From: Acidimicrobiia bacterium
GTDB taxonomy: Bacteria; Actinomycetota; Acidimicrobiia; Acidimicrobiales; Poriferisodalaceae
Reading direction: 5' to 3'
NCBI GenBank assembly: GCA_022827265.1
Contig: JAJDTF010000091.1
Span: 44,830-108,829, forward strand
DNA: 64,000 bases
The translations under genes and the position numbers were made by a program. A model generated the notes under the pieces. That model saw nothing but the letters and a program-made list of their open reading frames with translations, ran no database searches and was not told the DNA's origin. Positions 48,129-54,444 of the stretch are shown in pieces; positions within the stretch are counted from its first letter, which is position 1; each line of letters begins with the position of its first letter.

Positions 48129-48641
48129 TCAGCCCTCCGGAGGCCCATCGGCGAACATCGCCGCAGCCGCGGCTTCCATGTCCTCTGGGCTCACATCTCG
48201 CATATGGGTGGCGATCGACCACTTGTGCCCGAACGGGTCGCGGATGCTGCCGAAGCGGTCGCCCCAGAACATGTCCTCGGGCGGCATCAGCACCTCCGCG
48301 CCCATCGCCACCGCTTTCTCGATGGTCGCGTCACAGTCATGGACGTAACGGTGCATCGTCACGGTCGAACCGTTCAGTGCCGCAGGCGCAGAGGGTTCGC
48401 CTCCCCACTCCGGGAAGTCGTCAGCCAGGAAGAGCAAGCCGTCGCCGAGCACCAACTCGGCGTGCATCACCTTGTCGCCGCCCGGCGCCATCTGGCGGTT
48501 GGTCTCCTGGGCACCGAAGGCGGCTGTGTACCACTCAATGGCATCGGCCGCTCCTCCGGGAGATCCGTCGGTTCGGGCGCCGATGGTCATGTAGGGCACG
48601 ACGAAAGGCCGATCTGCAGGTATGGGATTGACGTCGCTCAT
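48129..48641 (-). CDS. VOC/PhnB-like glyoxalase-family protein
   Basis: A 170-residue VOC-fold protein of the PhnB-like type with PYMTIGARTDG, AIEWYTAAFGA, MHAELVLGDGLLFLADDFPE and FWGDRFGSIRDPFGHKWSIAT. Such proteins bind a metal and act on small oxygenated substrates; function here is unknown. ATG 48641 is the first sensible start; TAGAGT lies 8 nt upstream, a near fit to the leaderless pattern. First gene of the operon with the SDR and DmdA-like genes. Confidence 0.88.
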   Translation of the reverse strand: MSDVNPIPADRPFVVPYMTIGARTDGSPGGAADAIEWYTAAFGAQETNRQMAPGGDKVMHAELVLGDGLLFLADDFPEWGGEPSAPAALNGSTVTMHRYVHDCDATIEKAVAMGAEVLMPPEDMFWGDRFGSIRDPFGHKWSIATHMRDVSPEDMEAAAAAMFADGPPEG

Positions 48642-48792
48642 GGGCGCGGACTCTAGCCACGGCCTGCTGGCCGCGATACCGCCGCCCCGGCGTTCGCCCT
48701 CACCCCTCAAGGCTGCGAAAATCAAGGCCTATTGGAGATGGACATTCGGCACGCTCGCTCCACACTGTGCGATGCCGGCAAGGAGGACTCCC

Positions 48793-50289
48793 ATGAGGCA
48801 GGTCGACCACTGGATCGGAGGCCAGCGCACGCAGGGCTCGCCGAAGACGATGTTCGAGGTGACCGACCCGGTCGCCGGCAGCGTCATCGCCACGGTGCCC
48901 ATGGCCTCGCCAGGCGATGTGGATGCCGTCGTGAGCGCGGCACGCACAGCGTGGGAGGGGTGGCGGGAGGCCTCCATCTCGTCGCGTGCGGCGGTCATGT
49001 TCGCGTTCCGCGAGCTGCTCGAGGAGCACCGCTTGGAGCTGGCCGAGATGGTGTCGGCCGAGCACGGCAAGGTCCGCGCCGACGCCATGGGTGAGATGAG
49101 GCGAGGCATCGAGGTGGTGGAGTTCGCCTGCGGCGTCGGCCAGCTGCTCAAGGGCGAGCGCACCGACGACATCAGCACCGAGCACGACGCCTACACAGTG
49201 CGCCAGCCGGTCGGCATCGTGGCAGGCATCACGCCGTTCAACTTCCCTGCAATGGTGCCGATGTGGATGTATCCGGTGGCCATCGCCTGCGGCAATTGCT
49301 TCGTGCTCAAGCCGTCCGAGAAAGACCCGTCGGTGGCGGTGCGCATCGGCGAGCTGTTCGCCGAGGCGGGGCTGCCCGACGGGGTGTTCAACGTGCTCCA
49401 CGGTGATGCCGATGCAGTGAATGCGCTGTGCGAGCACCCGGGGATCGACGCCGTGAGCTTCGTGGGCTCCACGCCCATCGCCCGTCACGTGCACCGCACG
49501 GCGTCGATGGCCGGCAAGCGGGTGCAGGCGCTCGGCGGGGCGAAGAACCACATGATCGTGCTGCCCGATGCCGACATCGGCCAGGCGGCCGACGCCGCCG
49601 TGTCGGCCGGCTACGGGTCGGCCGGCGAGCGCTGCATGGCTATCTCGGTGGTCGTGGCGGTGGGCGGGGTCGCCGACGACCTGTCAGAAGCGATCTGTGA
49701 GCGCATCGACGCGTTGCGCATCGGCCCAGGTCTCGACGCCGAGCCCATGGACATGGGGCCACTGGTGACCGCCGAGCACCGTGACCGGGTGCTGAGCTAC
49801 ATCGACCTGGGCGAGACCGAGGGCGCGGTGCTGCGGCGGGACGGTCGCGGGCTGGTGGTGGACGGCCACCCCGATGGTTACTGGGTCGGGCCCACCCTGC
49901 TCGATGAGGTCACGGCGGAGATGAAGGTCTACGAGGACGAGATCTTCGGTCCCGTGCTGTGCCTGGTGCGGGTGGACTCGTTCGAAGAGGCGATGGAGCT
50001 CATCGAGAACAACCAGTTCGGCAACGGCGTGGCGCTGTTCACCCGCGACGGCGGGGCGGCGCGGCGGTTCCGGCGTGAGGCCCCAGTCGGGATGGTCGGC
50101 GTGAACGTAGCCATCCCCGTGCCGATGGCGTACCACTCATTCGGGGGATGGAAGGATTCGCTGTTCGGCGACCACCACATGCACGGCCCCGAAGGCATCC
50201 GCTTCTACACCCGCCTGAAGGCCGTCACCGAGCACTGGCCCGACCCCGCCGACCGCGGCGTCGACCTGGGATTCCCCACCGCCCGCTGA
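48793..50289 (+). CDS. mmsA: Methylmalonate-semialdehyde dehydrogenase (CoA-acylating)
   Basis: A 498-residue ALDH-family enzyme converting methylmalonate or malonate semialdehyde to propionyl- or acetyl-CoA, used in valine, inositol and beta-alanine breakdown. DHWIGGQRTQG, GIVAGITPFNFPAMVPMWM, FVGSTPIARHV, QALGGAKNHMIVLPDAD and the catalytic-Cys segment GSAGERCMAIS are typical. ATG 48793 is chosen for AAGGAGG 7 nt upstream. It is divergent from the VOC-SDR-DmdA-like operon; whether the two share metabolism is unknown. Confidence 0.94.
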   Translation: MRQVDHWIGGQRTQGSPKTMFEVTDPVAGSVIATVPMASPGDVDAVVSAARTAWEGWREASISSRAAVMFAFRELLEEHRLELAEMVSAEHGKVRADAMGEMRRGIEVVEFACGVGQLLKGERTDDISTEHDAYTVRQPVGIVAGITPFNFPAMVPMWMYPVAIACGNCFVLKPSEKDPSVAVRIGELFAEAGLPDGVFNVLHGDADAVNALCEHPGIDAVSFVGSTPIARHVHRTASMAGKRVQALGGAKNHMIVLPDADIGQAADAAVSAGYGSAGERCMAISVVVAVGGVADDLSEAICERIDALRIGPGLDAEPMDMGPLVTAEHRDRVLSYIDLGETEGAVLRRDGRGLVVDGHPDGYWVGPTLLDEVTAEMKVYEDEIFGPVLCLVRVDSFEEAMELIENNQFGNGVALFTRDGGAARRFRREAPVGMVGVNVAIPVPMAYHSFGGWKDSLFGDHHMHGPEGIRFYTRLKAVTEHWPDPADRGVDLGFPTAR

Positions 50290-50354
50290 GCCCCCGCTAG
50301 GGCGCCATGCGCATGGCGCGAACGCTCCGGCGTCGCGCTCAGCAGATGTGTGTG

Positions 50355-50360
50355 TATGTT
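50355..50360 (+). promoter_or_regulatory. Candidate leaderless -10 box TATGTT
   Basis: TATGTT lies 6 nt before ATG 50367 of the antitoxin gene, with no Shine-Dalgarno. Confidence 0.5.
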
Positions 50361-50366
50361 GGGTGT

Positions 50367-50651
50367 ATGCCGCGGATGCAGGTGTACCTGTCCGACGATC
50401 TTTACGACATCGTCAAGTCACAAGGACTGTCGGCGTCGCGCCTGCTGCAAGACGCTGTGCGAAGCCACTGCCTGCGTCAAGAGAAGATTGCTGAAGCGCA
50501 CGCGTATGCCCAGGAGATCTTCGCCGAGTTCGGGCCGCCCACTGCCGAGGACATCGAGTGGGCCGAGGCCAAGGCGCGCGAAATCGCCGACGCTCTGCGT
50601 ACAGGCGAACAGGCTGCTGCGACGCACCCTCGATGCTCGCCCGCGGGCTGA
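50367..50651 (+). CDS. Probable ribbon-helix-helix antitoxin
   Basis: A 94-residue protein beginning PRMQVYLSDDLYDIVKSQG, SASRLLQDAVRSHC: the beta-strand plus two helices of a ribbon-helix-helix DNA-binding domain. The C-terminal half is helical and acidic (FGPPTAEDIEWAEAKAREIAD), as in toxin-binding tails. It is followed 17 nt later by a PIN-domain gene, so it is most likely the antitoxin of a VapBC-like pair. ATG 50367 is chosen for the TATGTT box 6 nt upstream and for the fold start. Confidence 0.8.
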   Translation: MPRMQVYLSDDLYDIVKSQGLSASRLLQDAVRSHCLRQEKIAEAHAYAQEIFAEFGPPTAEDIEWAEAKAREIADALRTGEQAAATHPRCSPAG

Positions 50652-50668
50652 GGCCCTCGGCGGGCATC

Positions 50669-51055
50669 GTGACGTCGCTGGTCTTGGATTCCGGCGGGCT
50701 CAGCCGTTTGGCCGAGCCCCGAAGCCAGAGCGCTCAACTCGCCGTTTCTCTTGCTCGCACCCTTTCGTGGCCTCCCGTCGTTCCGACCGTCGTGCTGACC
50801 GAGTCGCTGAGCGGCCGGCCACGAACCGATGCGGCCGTCAACCGCTTCCTCAAGATATGCATCGTGGTGGAAGAGATCCCCGAGGAGCTTGCACGCAGGG
50901 CGGGCGTGCTGCGAACACTCGCTGGGCGCGGTTCGGCCGTCGACGCCCTGATCGTGGCGACGGCCGAACCCGGCGGCGCTGTGCTCACTGGCGATGTCGG
51001 CGACCTCGGCGCGCTCGCCGACCATGCCGACGGCGTCAGCATTCACCGAGCCTGA
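50669..51055 (+). CDS. PIN-domain protein, probable VapC-like toxin
   Basis: A 128-residue PIN ribonuclease. Acidic residues expected in the active site are present in order: Asp7 (LVLDSGGL), Glu in VVLTESLSG, Asp in GSAVDALIVATA and Asp in LTGDVGDLGAL. VapC toxins cut tRNA or rRNA. GTG 50669 is chosen because the PIN fold begins at once; an ATG at 50633 would overlap the antitoxin by 19 nt and is possible. Confidence 0.82.
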   Translation: MTSLVLDSGGLSRLAEPRSQSAQLAVSLARTLSWPPVVPTVVLTESLSGRPRTDAAVNRFLKICIVVEEIPEELARRAGVLRTLAGRGSAVDALIVATAEPGGAVLTGDVGDLGALADHADGVSIHRA

Positions 51056-51083
51056 CGAACACCCGCGGCGGACGAGATCGGCA

Positions 51084-51191
51084 CTAGGTGGATTGGTCGT
51101 ACACGCGGTCGGCCAAGGCGGTGATGTCGTCCGCCATGGCGAGTCTGGCCCGCCATTCGGTGGGCATGGCCTCGGCTCTGTGGCGACACAT
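51084..51191 (-). CDS. Small ORF or gene fragment (35 codons)
   Basis: On the minus strand ATG 51191 to TAG 51084 encodes a 35-residue peptide, MCRHRAEAMPTEWRARLAMA and onward, ending in ADRVYDQST. Composition is protein-like, and it lies divergent from the Phd-like antitoxin across the GTAC-repeat region. No homology recognised. It may be the remnant of a larger gene or a chance frame. Confidence 0.25.
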   Translation of the reverse strand: MCRHRAEAMPTEWRARLAMADDITALADRVYDQST

Positions 51192-51199
51192 CAGGTGAG

Positions 51200-51221
51200 G
51201 TACGTTAAGTACTTCAAGTAC
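51200..51221. promoter_or_regulatory. Triple GTAC repeat, candidate antitoxin operator
   Basis: GTAC occurs three times at a strict 9-bp spacing (51200, 51209, 51218) within GTACGTTAAGTACTTC and AAGTACG; the middle part AAGTACTT is palindromic. It lies 26 bp before the Phd-like antitoxin ATG, the place for autoregulation of a toxin-antitoxin operon. Confidence 0.5.
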
Positions 51222-51246
51222 GTCAGCCGAAGGGATACACGCTCCG

Positions 51247-51657
51247 ATGACGTATCTGTCCTACAGCGACACCCGCCGACACCTGCGCGATGCGCTCAAC
51301 ACGGCAGAAGCCGGCGTGCCAGTCGGGATCAGCCGTCGAGACAGGCGAGTCGCGCTCGTCGACGTGAGTCTGCTGCTGGAGCTGTTGACCTCCTGTCCGC
51401 AGGTCCAACGCCCCGAGGCAGTCGCTGAGGACGGCGGTTGGTCGGTGCTGCTGCCCGGCACGCCGATCGCCGCTGAAGGAGACAGTCTTGATGATGCCGT
51501 CGAGGAGTTGATCGTGGCGCTCCGCGAGTATGCGGAGGATTGGATCGAGCGCCTGAAGAACGCCCCGAACCATGCGGACAACTGGCCCTTGGTGCAACTG
51601 GTGTGCCTGAGCACCGATGCGAAGCTCGCGGACTGGATTCGCGGCAGCGATCGGTGA
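51247..51657 (+). CDS. Phd/YefM-like antitoxin
   Basis: A 136-residue protein. The N-terminal MTYLSYSDTRRHLRDALNTA, followed by GVPVGISRRDRRVALVDVSL, fits the Phd/YefM DNA-binding fold, though strongly diverged. The C-terminal half, with GDSLDDAVEELIVALREYAEDW, is helical and acidic like a HicB- or YefM-type partner domain. It overlaps the next gene by 4 nt (GTGA) and is preceded by the GTAC triple repeat, supporting a toxin-antitoxin operon. Confidence 0.72.
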   Translation: MTYLSYSDTRRHLRDALNTAEAGVPVGISRRDRRVALVDVSLLLELLTSCPQVQRPEAVAEDGGWSVLLPGTPIAAEGDSLDDAVEELIVALREYAEDWIERLKNAPNHADNWPLVQLVCLSTDAKLADWIRGSDR

Positions 51658-52082
51658 GCTATCGCGCTCCTACGCGCATCGCCCATGCTCGATTCTGCAA
51701 GGCGGAGGGATGGCAGGTAGTGCGCTCGGCGACCGGAAAGCGCAACACCCACCACGACACGTACGAGTTGAGTCTCGGGAACGGCGACGTGCTGCGGACC
51801 CGGGTTTCACGGCCGGCGAACAAGGAGACCTACGGCCCCAGTGCGTGGGCGCACATACTCCGCGACCAGCTCGCTGTGACTGAAGGTGAATTCTGGGACT
51901 GCGCTGAGCGGGGCATCGTTCCGGCTCGCGGCCAAGCCCCGGTCAGTTCGCAGCGTGGAACCCCCATCGGGGTCCTGTTCCAGCTCAAGCAGCAGGTCGG
52001 CCTGTCAGAAGCCGAGATTGCCGCTCTGTCGCGAGACGAGGCGATCGAGCGACTCGACGAGTACTGGGCCACCGGGCAGTAG
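51654..52082 (+). CDS. Toxin-like 'cytotoxic translational repressor' family protein
   Basis: A 142-residue protein with HARFCKAEGWQVVRSATGKR, HHDTYELSLGNGDVLRTRVS and AHILRDQLAVTEGEFWDC, a pattern I know from actinobacterial proteins annotated as cytotoxic translational repressor of toxin-antitoxin systems. The mechanism is not shown. A C-terminal segment, EIAALSRDEAIERLDEYW, is helical. GTG 51654 overlaps the Phd-like antitoxin stop (GTGA). It ends 50 bp before tRNA-Pro. Confidence 0.7.
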   Translation: MSYRAPTRIAHARFCKAEGWQVVRSATGKRNTHHDTYELSLGNGDVLRTRVSRPANKETYGPSAWAHILRDQLAVTEGEFWDCAERGIVPARGQAPVSSQRGTPIGVLFQLKQQVGLSEAEIAALSRDEAIERLDEYWATGQ

Positions 52083-52132
52083 GGCTGACCATTGCTGCGG
52101 ACGTGGCAAAGCTCCACGCTCGCGCGAGGCAG

Positions 52133-52206
52133 TCGGGAAGGCGGGATTTGAACCCACGACCCCCTGCTCCCAAAGCAGGTGCGCTACCAGGCTGCGCCAC
52201 TTCCCG
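52133..52206 (-). tRNA. tRNA-Pro(TGG)
   Basis: Cloverleaf on the minus strand: acceptor CGGGAAG/CTTCCCG, anticodon stem CCTGC/GCAGG with loop TTTGGGA (anticodon TGG), T arm GTGGGTTCAAATCCCGC. CCA is not encoded. Confidence 0.95.
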
Positions 52207-52257
52207 AGTCTGAAGAGCTGAGTCAGCAGGGCTGACAGTTCTGTTTCGAAGATCGAT

Positions 52258-52275
52258 CGTACCGCTGGCGGTACG
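52258..52275. promoter_or_regulatory. 18-bp palindrome near tRNA-Pro
   Basis: CGTACCGCTGGCGGTACG is a palindrome with 8-bp arms, in the 140-bp gap between tRNA-Pro and the ferredoxin gene. It could be an operator or the terminator of the ferredoxin transcript (stop at 52347 on the minus strand). Nothing else is seen in the gap. Confidence 0.4.
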
Positions 52276-52346
52276 GGAGGCCTGCGTGGATTATTGGATC
52301 TGCGCTGGCGCTTCGCGTTGCCGGCAATCGGTGCGACGCGGTGAGG

Positions 52347-52538
52347 TCAATCGTCGACAGCGATGACTTGGGTGGGACAGCTCGCTGCTGCGGTTCGCAC
52401 GGCGCTGTGGTGTTCGGCGCTGGGACTGTCTTCGAGGAGCTGTACGAGCCCGTCATTGCCGACCTCGAAGATGCCCGGAGCGATCATCTCGCACGAGCCG
52501 CTGCCGATGCACTTGTCGACGTCGATGGTGATCTTCAC
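52347..52538 (-). CDS. Ferredoxin (3Fe-4S type)
   Basis: A 63-residue ferredoxin of the kind that serves cytochromes P450. Cysteines are found in KCIGSGSCEMIAPGIF and SCPTQVIAV: with only two cysteines in the first cluster-binding loop plus the distal one, a [3Fe-4S] cluster is expected. GTG 52538 has GGGAGG just upstream. No P450 is adjacent. It is divergent from an LLM oxidoreductase. Confidence 0.93.
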   Translation of the reverse strand: MKITIDVDKCIGSGSCEMIAPGIFEVGNDGLVQLLEDSPSAEHHSAVRTAAASCPTQVIAVDD

Positions 52539-52782
52539 TCTGCCTCCCAGATAGGGATGAACCTGACTCGGTCCGGCTCGATTGCGGACCTTGTTGCGTT
52601 ATGTCTGCGCTACAACGGTACGCGACGCCACGGCGGTGCCCTACGCATCGTTGCCGATGTCAGGCGAGCTGGCGAGCCGTCGGGCGGGCACTTCGGCGCA
52701 AGTGACGCGTGCCCGTTACTCTCGGCGGCGGCCACGACCGGCCACGAGCGCAAGCGCTTCGTCACCTACCAGGAGGACCGAC

Positions 52783-53625
52783 GTGAAGATCGGCGTGATG
52801 ATGTTCCCCACCGACAAGGCCATCGGGCCCGTCGAGTTGGCCAAAGCCACGGAAGAACGGGGCTTCGAGTCGCTGTGGTTGCCCGAGCACAGCCACATCC
52901 CCACCAGCCGCGAGACGCCATGGGGCGGTCGCGAGGGTGCGCCGCCACTGCCCGAGGAATACTGGCGCACGCACGACCAATTCGTGTCGCTGGGCGCTGC
53001 GGCAGCGGTCACCGAGAACATCATGCTCGGCACCGGCATCACGCTCGTTGCTCAGCGCGACCCGATCTGGCTGGCGAAGGAAGCCGCCACGGTCGACCGG
53101 ATCTCGAACGGCCGCTTCATCTTGGGCATCGGCTACGGCTGGAACAAGGAAGAGCTGCGGAACCACGGCGTGAAGTACACCGACCGGCGTGCCATCACCC
53201 GCGAGATGATGCTGGCGGTGCGCGAGCTGTGGACGAAGGACGAGGCCGAGTTCCACGGTGACTGGGTGAACTTCGACTCGTCGTGGGCGTGGCCCAAGCC
53301 GATCCAGGAGGGCGGGCCAAAGGTCATCCTCGGCGGTGCCGCCGGGCCGAAGACCATCGCCGACATCGTGGAGTTCTGCGACGGCTGGATGCCGATCTCG
53401 GGCCGTTACGACTTCGACGTGCCGATCAAGCAGATCCGTGAGTCGGCGATCGAGGCCGGCCGTGACCCCGATGAGATCGAGTTCGGCCAGTTCGGCACAC
53501 CGCCCAAGCCGGAGATCATCGAGAGCCTCGCTGAGGTCGGCTGCACACGGGTGGTGCTCGGCCTGCCGCCGGCCGACGCAGACACGGTGCTGCCGATCCT
53601 CGACAAGTACACCGAGCTGCTGTAG
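52783..53625 (+). CDS. LLM-class F420-dependent oxidoreductase
   Basis: A 280-residue luciferase-like TIM-barrel protein of the F420-dependent group, with KIGVMMFPTDKAIGPVELAK, ERGFESLWLPEHSHIP, LGTGITLVAQRDPIWLAKEA and RISNGRFILGIGYGWNKEE. Substrate unknown. GTG 52783 is chosen because AGGAGG lies 6 nt upstream and the first strand follows. The 244-bp gap upstream, shared with the divergent ferredoxin, shows no gene. Confidence 0.92.
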   Translation: MKIGVMMFPTDKAIGPVELAKATEERGFESLWLPEHSHIPTSRETPWGGREGAPPLPEEYWRTHDQFVSLGAAAAVTENIMLGTGITLVAQRDPIWLAKEAATVDRISNGRFILGIGYGWNKEELRNHGVKYTDRRAITREMMLAVRELWTKDEAEFHGDWVNFDSSWAWPKPIQEGGPKVILGGAAGPKTIADIVEFCDGWMPISGRYDFDVPIKQIRESAIEAGRDPDEIEFGQFGTPPKPEIIESLAEVGCTRVVLGLPPADADTVLPILDKYTELL

Positions 53626-53766
53626 CCGCCCGCTGCCCCATTCGGCAGCAGCTTCACGGGCGACCACACCATTGACAGACAACCAGCGGCGTCAACTGCA
53701 TCTCATGCCGCCGCGGAGATCAAGCGCTCGACGTTGCGCACTGCTGGCCTCGCCAGCGGGAACAAT

Positions 53767-54429
53767 GTGGCGGTGACTGACAGCGCGCCCGGCGTGGAAC
53801 GGCTCGACGTCGTCGACGAGGTCGGGCGTTACCTGCGCACTGCCCCACGCGACGAGGTGCACCAGCGAGGCGAGTGGCACCAGGTGTTCCACTGCCAGAT
53901 CGTCACGCTGCGTGACGGCGTGCCGACCGCGGTGCTGCAGCAGCGTTCTCGCTCCAAGGCGGCCTTTGCGGGGCTGATCGACGTCAGTGCGGCCGGGCAT
54001 CTTGCCGCCGGCGAGACACCGCTCGATGGGGTGCGGGAGCTCGAAGAAGAGCTCGGCCTGTCGCCCGCCAGCACCGACCTCGTGCCGCTCGGCATACGCC
54101 GGCTGGCCGACGACAGCGGCGAGGGCACGCTGAACTGCGAGCTGACCAGCGTGTACCTGCTGCGCGACGACCGCCCGCTCACCGACTATCTGCTGGCCCG
54201 CGATGAGGTCGACGCCGTGCTCGACGTGCCCATCGCCGACCTTCTGGCACTGTTCGGCGGAGCTCGCTCGATCACGGTGCAGGGCGTCTCGTCAGCCGGG
54301 CATCCCGACGCCAGCGAGGTCACGTTCGAAGTCACCCTCGACGACTTCGTGCCCGGGGCCGAATACTGGGTGGTGCTGATGGTGATGGCCCAGCGATTCC
54401 TCGCCGGCCAAGGCCCGCTCGCCGTCTAA
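53767..54429 (+). CDS. Nudix hydrolase (IPP isomerase-like/YfcD type)
   Basis: A 220-residue Nudix protein. The Nudix box is complete: GHLAAGETPLDGVRELEEEL around residues 79-98. The N-terminal EVGRYLRTAPRDEVHQRGEWH-like region (DEVHQRGEWHQVFHC) resembles YfcD and IPP isomerase-like Nudix proteins. The substrate is unknown. Several starts are possible (ATG 53734, GTG 53767, GTG 53773); GTG 53767 is an arbitrary middle choice near GGGAA. Confidence 0.85.
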   Translation: MAVTDSAPGVERLDVVDEVGRYLRTAPRDEVHQRGEWHQVFHCQIVTLRDGVPTAVLQQRSRSKAAFAGLIDVSAAGHLAAGETPLDGVRELEEELGLSPASTDLVPLGIRRLADDSGEGTLNCELTSVYLLRDDRPLTDYLLARDEVDAVLDVPIADLLALFGGARSITVQGVSSAGHPDASEVTFEVTLDDFVPGAEYWVVLMVMAQRFLAGQGPLAV

Positions 54430-54444
54430 GGCCGAGCCGGTCGC

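Noticed and set aside
52582..52782. Upstream extension of the LLM oxidoreductase gene
   Set aside because: The extension is low-quality sequence, and AGGAGG 6 nt before GTG 52783 marks the start.
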